DNA of 15,747 bases from JBOGUF01 sp050696075. Its GTDB lineage: Bacteria > Chloroflexota > Chloroflexia > Thermomicrobiales > UBA6265. The stretch is from contig JBOGUF010000147.1 of assembly GCA_050696075.1 (NCBI GenBank), positions 1 to 15,747 of the forward strand, given 5' to 3'. Below the pieces are notes generated by a model, which made no database searches, had not been told where the DNA came from, and was given only the letters and a program-made list of their open reading frames with translations. Shown here piece by piece: positions 6,564 through 13,763 of the stretch. A program made the position numbers and the translations under genes. Each line of letters begins with the position of its first letter. Positions within the stretch are counted from its first letter, which is position 1.

Positions 6564-8372
6564 TCAGTCGTTCTCGAGCGCCAGGCGGGCTTCGGCTCCC
6601 GGCGTCACGACAACATCTTCGAAGAGGGCGATCGGGTCGGTGAGGATCTCGACCTGGTAGGTGCCCGACGGGACCGTCACCGGATCACCGCCGACGACCC
6701 CCTGGGCCACGACCTCGCCGTCTTGGTCAAGCACCCGGAAGGGCGGCTGCACCGCCGCGGTGATGGCGGCCCGCAGCTCGTCGGCGTTGCCCGCATCGAT
6801 GTAGCGACCGCGGCCGAGATCCGCCCAGCTCTGGAACTGGCTCCGCAAAGCGTCGTCGTCGAGGGCGAAGCCAACGATGTTGACGTGGACGTCGATGCCC
6901 TGGTCGATGAGGGAGCGGATGGCAGCCTCCGGATCGCCGCCGCACGTCTCCTCCCCGTCGGTCACCAGCACGATGATTCGCGGTTCTCCCGCGTCGGCCA
7001 GGTCGGTGGCGACCTGTTCCAGCGCGGCGCCGATCGGGGTCCTGACCAGATTGACCGCTTGGATTGCCCCGATCTGTGCCGCGACCGCTTCCGGGTCGAG
7101 CGGCGCGAACGGGACTGCCAGGGTTGTCTCGCACGAGTCCGGCTCTGTGCCGAAGACGCGCAACGCCAGGGGCGTTTCAGGTGGCAGGGTCGTGGTCACC
7201 AGGTCGATCAACGCCGCCTTGGCGACATTGATCCGAAGCTGGTCGCCCAGCGGTTGGAGCATGCTGCCGGAGGTATCGAGGATCAGTTCGACGGCGGCGC
7301 CGGCCGCGAGCGGCGCCCGTCCGCCCGTTTGACCACTCTCGGACGCCACGACCCGGATGCTACCTGGCGCGGGCGTCGGCGAGGGAGTGGGCGTGATGGC
7401 CGGGGTGGACGTTGGCGCGGGGGTAGGGGTCGGCGTCGGCGGAATGGTCAGAGTGAGCGGGATCTCGACGTCGATCGGCGCACCGGGGTTGCTGATCAAA
7501 GTGAGGTCCTCGATACCGGGAGGCAGGTCGAAGACGAGGGCGAACTCCCACGACCGCGGCTCGGCGTCCGTCACGGACGGCGCCCCCATCTCGAAGCTCT
7601 CTTCGAGGGCGACCTCAAACATGTCGGTCCCACCGGAGCGGAGTCCGAACCAGTACAGGTCGATGATTGCTTCGTCCGCAAAGAGCTTGGTGAGCTCGAC
7701 ATAAACGACGACATAGACGCCCTCCGCCTGATACTCATTCGCTGTCAGGGGCGGTTCGAGCGTTGCCCGCAGCTCAGTCGTGCTGACGGTCAGTTCCCAC
7801 GGTACCGGGCCGGAAATCGACGGCCCGTCGGGCAACGGGAAGGCAAAGGGGCCGGGCGCGGTCGAGTGGGAGGTGAGCGTTAGACCAGTGGCGCCGGCCG
7901 GGACGTCGAACATGTAGCGATGGAAATGCTTGACGCCCGGCTCGGCCACGCCATTGCTGGGCAATGGCGGGAATGGGGTTTCTTCGAGATAGGAATCCTC
8001 GACTTCCAGCGACGTGTGCGCATTCGCGAGCGGGTAGACCGTGCCATCAGGCGCCGTCACCTCGAACCAGAGCCCTGGAACGAGCCGATCGCCGTCGTTC
8101 GCAGACGTGCCCTCGTAGGTGATCGCCATGCTCACGACCAGGAAGATCCCGTTCGGTTGCTCGACCCTTGCCAGCCGCTCCGCGTAGTAGTCCTCGAACC
8201 GCTCGACGGCGAGGACTTGGAAGGTCCAGTCACCGGCGCGGGCGGGCTCGCTGACCGGTGTGCCAATCGGCGGAATTTCCGCCTGGGCGCCGGCGACGTC
8301 GATGAACGGGCGGCTTGAACTTGGCAGGAGGCAGACCGCGACGAGCATGCAGATCACGGTAACGCGCTTCAT
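6564..8372 (-). CDS. Secreted von Willebrand factor A domain protein
   Basis: Protein of 602 residues with a Sec-type signal peptide (KR then VTVICMLVAVCLLPSS; cleavage probably near AGAQA, about 28-31). Two beta-rich regions follow (about 35-185 and 190-310); the first resembles DUF4352-type Ig-like domains. A Pro/Thr linker of TPTP repeats spans 311-336. The vWA domain covers about 360-540 and has a complete MIDAS metal site: DTSGS (366-370), Thr445, and Asp472 in TDGEE. A short beta domain ends the protein. There is no membrane anchor or sorting motif, so it is probably released or held noncovalently. The ATG is preceded by CGGAGGT at good spacing. Role probably adhesion or protein binding; no partner is identifiable from neighbours. 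Confidence 0.88.
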   Translation of the reverse strand: MKRVTVICMLVAVCLLPSSSRPFIDVAGAQAEIPPIGTPVSEPARAGDWTFQVLAVERFEDYYAERLARVEQPNGIFLVVSMAITYEGTSANDGDRLVPGLWFEVTAPDGTVYPLANAHTSLEVEDSYLEETPFPPLPSNGVAEPGVKHFHRYMFDVPAGATGLTLTSHSTAPGPFAFPLPDGPSISGPVPWELTVSTTELRATLEPPLTANEYQAEGVYVVVYVELTKLFADEAIIDLYWFGLRSGGTDMFEVALEESFEMGAPSVTDAEPRSWEFALVFDLPPGIEDLTLISNPGAPIDVEIPLTLTIPPTPTPTPAPTSTPAITPTPSPTPAPGSIRVVASESGQTGGRAPLAAGAAVELILDTSGSMLQPLGDQLRINVAKAALIDLVTTTLPPETPLALRVFGTEPDSCETTLAVPFAPLDPEAVAAQIGAIQAVNLVRTPIGAALEQVATDLADAGEPRIIVLVTDGEETCGGDPEAAIRSLIDQGIDVHVNIVGFALDDDALRSQFQSWADLGRGRYIDAGNADELRAAITAAVQPPFRVLDQDGEVVAQGVVGGDPVTVPSGTYQVEILTDPIALFEDVVVTPGAEARLALEND

Positions 8373-8462
8373 GACATGGACCTCCGAGGTTTCAGTGACG
8401 GTGTCGACGCTGCCCGACTCGCGGTTGGAGCCTTCAAATCAGCGACACATCGGATTGAGCAC

Positions 8463-8482
8463 GTGCAGCGAAATCGCTGCAC
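8463..8482. repeat. Perfect inverted repeat upstream of the vWA gene
   Basis: Arms GTGCAGCG (8463-8470) and CGCTGCAC (8475-8482) flank AAAT. It lies about 90 bp upstream of the vWA start. It could be a regulator's operator or an mRNA hairpin; no T-tract follows on either strand, so it is not a standard terminator. Confidence 0.6.
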
Positions 8483-8520
8483 CCGCCCTCAGATCATGGC
8501 GAAGGGTGATCAGGGTGTCT

Positions 8521-8538
8521 ATGGGGAGGATTCCCCAT
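8521..8538. repeat. Perfect inverted repeat between hicB and the vWA gene
   Basis: Arms ATGGGGA (8521-8527) and TCCCCAT (8532-8538) flank GGAT. It lies downstream of the synthetase-hicAB transcript and could stop or stabilise it, but there is no T-tract on the minus strand. Confidence 0.5.
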
Positions 8539-8628
8539 TTCTGGCGAATGGCAGCCGGTGCTCAACCATACGTATCGAGCAAGTGAACCTCGATTGTCTT
8601 CCCATTCCTCAGGTCGAGCAGGCGTCAA

Positions 8629-8659
8629 TGTATCCGCTTCTCCTGCCCGGCCCATTCGC
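8629..8659. repeat. Direct repeat copy B: duplicated 3' end of the acyl-CoA synthetase gene
   Basis: These 31 bp are identical to 9177-9207, and similarity continues a few bases each side with scattered mismatches. On the minus strand it still reads EWAGQEKRIH followed by TGA (the stop at 8625-8627), like the end of the intact gene. The last His codon is CAT here and CAC in the intact gene. The copies lie 548 bp apart and bracket hicA-hicB. Confidence 0.9.
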
Positions 8660-8697
8660 CGCCGCGACCGAATAGTTGCGAAGTAAACGAAACCGAC

Positions 8698-8919
8698 TCA
8701 AGAGGCGACCACGAATCGTGCGGGTGGGGAAGCAGTTGGGATAGGATCACCATGTTCCCGTGCGACATCCAACCAGAGTCGCATGGCGATGCGTACCTCA
8801 GCCGTCGCGTGCTCCGGCGTCGGACCATGAGCCGTGCAGCCACGGAGGTCGGGTACGACGGCGATGTAGGAGCGATCCTCCTCGCTCCAGAAGACCACGA
8901 TCGGGTATTCGTCGGTCAT
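8698..8919 (-). CDS. hicB: HicB-family antitoxin
   Basis: Protein of 73 residues with the partial RNase H-like HicB fold: YPIVVFWSEEDRSYIAVVPDLRGCTAHGPT-type start, then a helix (ATAEVRIAMRLWLDVAREHG) and the IPTASPP end typical of short HicB proteins. It lacks a C-terminal DNA-binding domain. HicB neutralises HicA by direct binding. The ATG overlaps the hicA stop by 4 nt (ATGA), so the two are coupled. Toxin-first gene order is usual for hicAB. In the family HicB often contributes to autoregulation; without a DNA-binding domain that would need another arrangement here. Confidence 0.87.
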   Translation of the reverse strand: MTDEYPIVVFWSEEDRSYIAVVPDLRGCTAHGPTPEHATAEVRIAMRLWLDVAREHGDPIPTASPPARFVVAS

Positions 8920-9173
8920 GACCGCTCCTCCAGGTTCAGATGATAGTCGCGGACGTAGGTGAGCAATTCGCGTACCTGGTAGGCCTTCGCCCGCCCATGG
9001 TCGGGCTGAATATTGAGGATTTCTCGCACCCCCGGGTGTCGGAGAACGTGATGACTTCCTTCCGTTCGTTCAAGGACAAAGCCAAATGCCGTTGCCAGCC
9101 TGACCAGTTCCGCGAAGCGGAGATTCGCCGGGCTGTTGAGGGCCTTCATGTAGAGTTTACGAGAACTCACCAT
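8916..9173 (-). CDS. hicA: HicA-family mRNA interferase toxin
   Basis: Protein of 85 residues of the longer HicA type. LRFAELVRLATAFGFVLER leads into the signature GSHHVLRHP (39-47), whose histidine is the conserved catalytic residue of this double-stranded-RNA-binding-like fold. The C-terminal part (QPDHGRAKAYQVRELLTYV) also matches the family. HicA cleaves mRNA and arrests growth unless HicB is bound. Its ATG (9171-9173) overlaps the stop codon of the acyl-CoA synthetase by one nt (TGATG). Translation of the toxin may therefore depend on reading of a metabolic gene, an unusual place for hicA. An internal ATG at residue 9 is a less likely start. Confidence 0.87.
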   Translation of the reverse strand: MVSSRKLYMKALNSPANLRFAELVRLATAFGFVLERTEGSHHVLRHPGVREILNIQPDHGRAKAYQVRELLTYVRDYHLNLEERS

Positions 9174-10780
9174 CAGTGTATCCGCTTCTCCTGCCCGGCC
9201 CATTCGCGGTCGCGCAGGACGAACTTCTGGATTTTGCCGGTCGAGGTCTTGGGCAGATCGCCGAACTCGATCGCCTTGGGGCACTTGAAGTGGGCGAGGC
9301 GCTGCCGGCAGAAGGCGATGATCTCCTCCGATGTTGCGTTGGATCCAGGTTTGAGGGTGACGAAGGCCTTCGGGACCTCGCCCCAGAAGTCGCAGGGGAT
9401 GGCGATGACGGCGCATTCGAGGACGGCAGGGTGGCTGTAGATGGCGCGCTCGACCTCGATGGTGGAAATGTTCTCGCCGCCGCTGATGATGATGTCCTTC
9501 TTGCGGTCGCGCAGTTCGAGGTAACCGTCCGGGTGCATCACGGCGAGGTCGCCGGTATGGAACCAGCCGCCGCGGAAGGCGTGGGCGGTCGCGTCGGGGT
9601 CGTTGTAGTAGCCCTTCATCGTGTTGTTGCCGCGCATGATGACCTCGCCGAGCGTCTCACCGTCGCGGGGGACGTCGTTCATCTCGTCGTCGACGACGCG
9701 GGCATCGTCGGCGATCAGGTAGCCGACGCCTTGCCGCGCTTTGACGCGGGCGCGCTCGTCGGTCGGCAGGTCGTTCCAGTGCGGCTGCCATTCGCAGACG
9801 ACGTACGGTCCGTAGACCTCGGTCAGGCCGTAGACGTGGATGATTTCGGCCCCGAGTTCTTCCATTTGGGTAATGATGGTGGGAGATGGAGGAGCGGCGG
9901 CGGTGCTGACGATGATCTTTTGGGGGAGCGGTCCCCCTTGGGCGCTTGGATGGTTGACGAGGGCGATGAGGACGGTCGGGGCGCCGGAGAAGTGGGTGAC
10001 GCCGCCGGTGCGGATGAGGCGCCATGCCTCGCCCGCGTCGAACTTGCGTAGGCAGAGATGGGTGGCGCCGATGGCGGTCACCGCCCAGGGAAAGCACCAA
10101 CCATTGCAATGGAACATGGGCAGCGTCCAAAGGTAGACGCTATCCGAGGTCATCTTCGTTTCAAGCAACTCACCGAGTGAGTTCAGGTACGCGCCGCGGT
10201 GGGTATACATCACCCCTTTGGGTTGGCCGGTGGTGCCGCTGGTGTAGTCGATGGCGATGACCTCGTCCTCGTCGGCGATCGGCCAGTCAAGCGGGCCCGG
10301 ACTGCCGGAGTCGAGGATTGCCTCGTAGTCGGGTCCGGGCAAGCGGGTGCCGTCGGGGAGGTCTTCGACGCTGATGATCGTCTCGATCGATTCAAGTTGA
10401 TCGAGGATCGGTTCGACGGTCGCCGCCAGCTCCGTATCAACGATGAGGACTTTGGCGCCGGAGTGGTTGAGGATGTAGCTGACCTCGTCGCAGCGGAGGC
10501 GCGAGTTGATCGCGACCAGGATGCCGCCTGAAAGCGGCACACCGAAGTGCGCTTCGAGCATCGGCGGGGTGTTCGGCAGCAACGCGGCGACGCGGTCGCC
10601 CTTCTCGACGCCGATGCCGTGCAGGGCCGATGCGAGGCGGTGAACGCGTGCCTCGACCTCTGGGTAGGTCCAGGAGCGATTTCCGTAGACGATGGCGGGT
10701 TTGGCGCGGAAGATGTAGGCGCTGCGCTGGAGGAAGCGCAGCGGCGTCAGATATGAGCGGTAGACCTCGGGCGGGTACAT
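9173..10780 (-). CDS. Acyl-CoA synthetase (AMP-forming, medium-chain/DmdB-like)
   Basis: Protein of 535 residues, the usual length for ANL-superfamily acyl-CoA ligases. Motifs in order: ATP-binding YTSGTTGQPKG (179-189), PMFHCNGWCFPW (221-232), YGLTE (317-321), WFHTGD (406-411), DRKKDIIISGGENIS (425-439) and PKTSTGKIQKF with catalytic Lys516. The PMFHCNGW motif is typical of the group holding methylmercaptopropionate-CoA ligase and plant AAE-type enzymes. The enzyme activates a carboxylic acid to its CoA thioester with ATP. A GGGAG site precedes the ATG. It is divergent from a CoA-transferase-like pair, and hicAB is attached downstream. The exact acid cannot be told from the sequence. Confidence 0.93.
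   Translation of the reverse strand: MYPPEVYRSYLTPLRFLQRSAYIFRAKPAIVYGNRSWTYPEVEARVHRLASALHGIGVEKGDRVAALLPNTPPMLEAHFGVPLSGGILVAINSRLRCDEVSYILNHSGAKVLIVDTELAATVEPILDQLESIETIISVEDLPDGTRLPGPDYEAILDSGSPGPLDWPIADEDEVIAIDYTSGTTGQPKGVMYTHRGAYLNSLGELLETKMTSDSVYLWTLPMFHCNGWCFPWAVTAIGATHLCLRKFDAGEAWRLIRTGGVTHFSGAPTVLIALVNHPSAQGGPLPQKIIVSTAAAPPSPTIITQMEELGAEIIHVYGLTEVYGPYVVCEWQPHWNDLPTDERARVKARQGVGYLIADDARVVDDEMNDVPRDGETLGEVIMRGNNTMKGYYNDPDATAHAFRGGWFHTGDLAVMHPDGYLELRDRKKDIIISGGENISTIEVERAIYSHPAVLECAVIAIPCDFWGEVPKAFVTLKPGSNATSEEIIAFCRQRLAHFKCPKAIEFGDLPKTSTGKIQKFVLRDREWAGQEKRIH
9177..9207. repeat. Direct repeat copy A: 3' end of the intact acyl-CoA synthetase gene
   Basis: Identical over 31 bp to 8629-8659. 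This copy encodes the last residues of the functional synthetase and lies directly before the hicA start codon. Confidence 0.9.
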
Positions 10781-10822
10781 CGTTGCTCCCTGGTTACAAG
10801 CGCGGCGAGCATAGAGCCGCCG

Positions 10823-10851
10823 TTGAGCGTTACCGTATGGAACGGTATCTT
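10823..10851 (+). promoter_or_regulatory. Candidate promoter of the CoA-transferase-like operon with a palindromic operator in the spacer
   Basis: TTGAGC (10823-10828) and TATCTT (10846-10851) are 17 nt apart, with a predicted start near 10858. An inverted repeat, TACCGT (10831-10836) and ACGGTA (10842-10847) around ATGGA, fills the spacer and touches the -10 box. A repressor bound there would block RNA polymerase. The site lies in the 183-bp gap between the divergent synthetase and CoA-transferase genes, so it may control both. Confidence 0.5.
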
Positions 10852-10963
10852 AGCGGCAAAGCCTGAAGCTGGAAGCGGCTGATCGAGATGCTGAGGCGCG
10901 AAAGTGGTCATGCGCGGGGTGTTGTCCTATTGTAGCGTTGACGCGAATCGAGGAGGCGGACCG

Positions 10964-11785
10964 ATGCGAGACAAACAGACTTCGCTCACGAACGCCATCT
11001 CCGCCGTCTCCGACGACATGCGAGTGGCGCTGGGCGGCAACACGCTGCACCGGGGGCCGAGCGCGGCGGTCCACGAGATCGTGCGCCAGGGCAAACGCGG
11101 GTTGGAGGTTGTGAAGACGGCCGGGGCGTACGACGTCGACTTGCTGGCAGGTACGGGCTGCGCGGCGTCGGCGTCCTGCGGCTTTGTCGGGTTCGAAACG
11201 GTCTATGGGCAGGCGCCGAGCTACCGGCGCGCGGTCGAACGCGGCGAGATGGAGGCGAAAGAACACGCCTGCTATTCGGTGATCGCCGGATTGCGGGCGG
11301 CGATCCAGGGAGTGCCGTTCATGCCGGTCGCGGGGATGATCGGGTCGGATGTGGTGCCGGCGCGCGGGTTCCACCGGCTGGCCGACCCGTACTCCGGCAA
11401 CGAGGTCGTGGTCATCCCGGCCATGATCCCGGACGTAGCGATCATCCACGTCCAGGAAGTCGACGCGCGGGGCAACGCGCGGATCATCGGCACGCGCTTC
11501 GAGGACGTGCTGATGGCGCGGGCGGCACGGCACGTTATCGTCACGGCCGAACGGATCGTCGATGGCGCGAGCTTCGAGGCCGTGCCAGAGACGGTCGCCA
11601 TCCCTGGGTTCATGGTCGATGCGGTGGTCGAGGCCCCGCGCGGCGCCTGGCCGTGTAGCTGCGCCGGTGAATACGATTACGACGCCGAGTATTTGGCCGA
11701 GTACATTGTGGCGAGCAAGGACGAGGCCAGTTTGCGCCGGTTCGTCGACGAGCGCATCCTCAACCGAGTGCCGGTCGAGGCGTGA
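10964..11785 (+). CDS. CoA-transferase family (glutaconate CoA-transferase-like) subunit A
   Basis: Protein of 273 residues of the class I CoA-transferase alpha type. Landmarks are the GGNTLHRGPSA segment (24-34), a TAGAYDVDLLAGTGC stretch (52-66), GFVGFE (73-78), and VIAGLRAAIQGVPFMPVAGM (106-125), which resemble GctA/IpdA-like proteins. The ATG at 10964 has a strong GAGGAGG site 9-10 nt upstream; the in-frame start at 10904 would lie in the leader. It works as a heteromer with the next gene, whose GTG overlaps its stop by 4 nt. With the divergent acyl-CoA synthetase it suggests processing of CoA thioesters. Family confident; substrate unknown. Confidence 0.87.
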   Translation: MRDKQTSLTNAISAVSDDMRVALGGNTLHRGPSAAVHEIVRQGKRGLEVVKTAGAYDVDLLAGTGCAASASCGFVGFETVYGQAPSYRRAVERGEMEAKEHACYSVIAGLRAAIQGVPFMPVAGMIGSDVVPARGFHRLADPYSGNEVVVIPAMIPDVAIIHVQEVDARGNARIIGTRFEDVLMARAARHVIVTAERIVDGASFEAVPETVAIPGFMVDAVVEAPRGAWPCSCAGEYDYDAEYLAEYIVASKDEASLRRFVDERILNRVPVEA

Positions 11786-12519
11786 TCGTGGTGACAGAAG
11801 CGCGGGCCGGCGCGCGGGAGATAATGGCGGTCGTGATGGCGCGGCTGCTGCGCGATGGCGAAACCGTTTTCCACGGTGTCGCCTCGCCGCTGCCGATGGT
11901 GGCGATCCTGCTCGCGCAGCGGCTGCACGCGCCAAACCTGACCTACCTCAACATTTCCGGCAGTATCGATCCCCGGCCGGAAGAGTTGCCGGTCTCGACG
12001 GTCGATCCGCGGTTGCTGCGCGGCACGCGGGCGATGGTGACGTTGACCGACCTCTTCGACCTGGCGGCGCGGGGCCGGCTGGATACGGTCTTTCTGAGCG
12101 GCGTCCAGATCGACGGCCGAGGGCGGATCAACATGAGCGTGATCGGGGAGTTCGCGCGGCCGACGGTGCGCCTGCCGGGTGGCGCGGGCAGCGCGGCGCT
12201 GATGCCGTCGGCCAACCGCACGATCTTGTGGCGCACGAAGCACGACGCGCGCACCTTCGTCGAGCGGCTCGACTTCGTTACCGCGGAAGGGAACGTCGAT
12301 CGGGTCGTCACGCCACTCTGCGTCTTCGCGCGGTGGGACAGTCGACTTGTCGTGGAGAGTATCCATCCTGGCGTCACGCCTGAGGCGTTGCAGGCGGCGA
12401 CTGGCTTTCCGATTGAGATTGACGAGACGACATCGGTGACGTCGCCGCCGAGCGAACGGGAACTTGCATTACTGCGCGCCGTCGACCCGCACATGGTCAG
12501 CGCCAGCGAATTCGGCTAA
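11782..12519 (+). CDS. CoA-transferase family subunit B, probably lacking the catalytic glutamate
   Basis: Protein of 245 residues matching the beta-subunit fold of glutaconate-type CoA-transferases: HGVASPLPMVAILLAQ (31-46), FLSGVQIDGRGRINMS (104-119) and RLPGGAG (130-136). In active transferases a catalytic Glu lies in an ExG motif after the strand that follows the first helix. Here the corresponding stretch reads YLNISG (55-60), with Ile58 where Glu would be expected. IpdB-type hydrolases of steroid ring degradation are reported to lack this Glu too, so the pair may hydrolyse or ring-open a CoA thioester rather than transfer CoA. The alignment was by eye. It starts with GTG, overlapping subunit A by 4 nt. 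Confidence 0.85.
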   Translation: MIVVTEARAGAREIMAVVMARLLRDGETVFHGVASPLPMVAILLAQRLHAPNLTYLNISGSIDPRPEELPVSTVDPRLLRGTRAMVTLTDLFDLAARGRLDTVFLSGVQIDGRGRINMSVIGEFARPTVRLPGGAGSAALMPSANRTILWRTKHDARTFVERLDFVTAEGNVDRVVTPLCVFARWDSRLVVESIHPGVTPEALQAATGFPIEIDETTSVTSPPSERELALLRAVDPHMVSASEFG

Positions 12520-12536
12520 GACATGCGTACAACGTC

Positions 12537-13649
12537 TTATCTTGCCGCGCCCTTTCCCTTGTCATGCCGAGCTTCGGAGTTCGTCGAGGCATCTGCCTCT
12601 GATGAACGTCGTCTCTCATGTGAGGCAGATCCCTCGACGTCGCTCGGGCTGTCAGGATGGATGTGTTTAGGATGACGACTGGCTTCCGCGTAGGCCTTTG
12701 CCAGTCGGGTGGCCGTTTCCACGACCAGTGCGCGTAACTCCGGCGGGGCGAAGACCTCCGCTTCCACGCCAAACCTGAGCATGTCGCCGAGGGCGGAGCG
12801 AACCGAGAGGATGGGAATCGCAACCTGGCGCCAGCCGTCTTGATCGGGCGGGCCGGCACTGTCGCGCGCGGCCTTGGTCGAGGCGGCGTCGAAGAAGTGA
12901 GGCAGCAGTTCCATTCCTAGCGGCGAGAGCCGCACGATCGCCGTCTCACGGTACACCCGATGCACGAAGCCCTCGGACCAGGACTGCCAGTAGCCGGCCA
13001 GATCAAACTCCGCGAGCCGGTCGAATCGCTCTGCCAGCGTCTCCAGATCGAGGATGCGAGACAGGCGATAGGTGCGGGGTTTGCCTTCGACCGCGGCCAC
13101 CATGTACCAGACGCCGCCTTTGAGGACCAGGCCGAGCGGATGCACGGTACGCGTCACTTCGCCGCCCCAGCGCCGGTATTGAATCTGGAGAATCCGCTGG
13201 TTCCAGACCGCGTCGGCGACTTCGGCGAGGTATGGAGGTTGATCGGGGTCGGTAAACCACCCCGGCGCGTCGAGATGAAAACGTTCGCGGATGCGCGTGG
13301 CGCGGGATCGTAACTCGGGCGGAAGGGCGGCCAGCAATTTGAGTTGCGCCGCGGCCAAGACCGTGCCGAGACCGAGTTCGGCGGCAGGTCCGGGCAGACC
13401 CGCGAGAGAGAGCGACTCAGCTTCATCCGCGGTGAATCCGGTCAGGCGGGTGCGGTAGCCGGCGAGCAACTGGTAGCCGCCGGTCGGTCCGCGATCGGCG
13501 TAGACCGGGACGCCGGCCGCGCTGAGCGATTCGATGTCGCGGTAGATCGTGCGGACCGAGACTTCCAGCTCGTCCGCCAGTTCCGGGGCGGTCATTCGCC
13601 CGCGGGTCTGGAGGAGCAAGACGATGGAAAGCAACCGGCTGGCGCGCAT
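12537..13649 (-). CDS. WYL-domain transcriptional regulator (DeoR/YafY type) with a repeat-derived C-terminal tail
   Basis: Protein of 370 residues. An N-terminal winged helix-turn-helix (1-65: LLSIVLLLQTRGRMTAPELA, then VSVRTIYRDIESLSAAGVPVYADRGPTGGY) is followed by a WYL domain (about 145-235, core HPLGLVLKGGVWYMVAA and the TYRLSRI signature) and a WCX-like region to about 322. Residues 324-370 are polar, low-complexity and encoded within an inverted-repeat element. ATG 13649 is preferred: a GTG at 13679 would lie inside a palindrome that is probably an operator. No clear ribosome-binding site precedes either start. It is divergent from the DUF3224 gene, a typical position for a local regulator. 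Confidence 0.88.
   Translation of the reverse strand: MRASRLLSIVLLLQTRGRMTAPELADELEVSVRTIYRDIESLSAAGVPVYADRGPTGGYQLLAGYRTRLTGFTADEAESLSLAGLPGPAAELGLGTVLAAAQLKLLAALPPELRSRATRIRERFHLDAPGWFTDPDQPPYLAEVADAVWNQRILQIQYRRWGGEVTRTVHPLGLVLKGGVWYMVAAVEGKPRTYRLSRILDLETLAERFDRLAEFDLAGYWQSWSEGFVHRVYRETAIVRLSPLGMELLPHFFDAASTKAARDSAGPPDQDGWRQVAIPILSVRSALGDMLRFGVEAEVFAPPELRALVVETATRLAKAYAEASRHPKHIHPDSPSDVEGSASHERRRSSEADASTNSEARHDKGKGAAR
12561..12656. repeat. Long imperfect inverted repeat overlapping the 3' end of the WYL regulator gene
   Basis: The left arm (12561-12599) and right arm (12622-12656) are imperfect reverse complements. The best blocks are CGTCGAGG-C/G-ATCTGCCTC beside the loop and GTCATGCCGAGC against its partner near the outer ends. 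The loop is about 22 nt. It looks like a small dispersed intergenic element or MITE-like hairpin. It lies at the junction of two convergent genes and could also act as a transcription barrier. Confidence 0.7.
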
Positions 13650-13671
13650 GGCAGGAACTGTACCAAAGAAA

Positions 13672-13690
13672 CCTGCCACAAGGTGTCAGG
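13672..13690. promoter_or_regulatory. Palindromic operator candidate between the WYL regulator and DUF3224 genes
   Basis: CCTGCCAC-AAG-GTGTCAGG is a 19-bp inverted repeat with one mismatch per half. It lies 23 bp upstream of the regulator's preferred ATG and about 73 bp upstream of the DUF3224 start. This is the expected place for a site through which the regulator controls itself and its divergent neighbour. Confidence 0.5.
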
Positions 13691-13763
13691 ATTACCTGGG
13701 AAGATGGCAGTGCCGGCGTTTCGAGCGCCGAGCGCCGACAGTCAAGATAGGGAGGCAAAGGCG

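Larger units (their letters stand above)
8373..8697. other. Intergenic region of 325 bp with two perfect palindromes and a decayed gene end
   Basis: No convincing gene. It holds a 20-bp perfect inverted repeat (8463-8482), an 18-bp perfect inverted repeat (8521-8538), and the second copy of the acyl-CoA synthetase 3' end (8629-8659). The promoter of the vWA gene should lie in its left part but I see no clear boxes. Confidence 0.6.

Noticed and set aside
6723..7883. Long plus-strand open frame opposite the vWA gene
   Set aside because: Composition is Arg/Gly/Asp-rich without domains, while the minus strand encodes a complete signal peptide, linker and MIDAS motif.
8373..8675. Plus-strand open frame covering the vWA-hicB gap
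   Set aside because: It reads through both palindromes and antisense to the duplicated gene end; no motif and no ribosome-binding site.
10850..11935. Long minus-strand open frame opposite the CoA-transferase subunit A gene
   Set aside because: Low-complexity Arg/His/Asp composition and complete overlap with a well-supported plus-strand gene with a strong ribosome-binding site.
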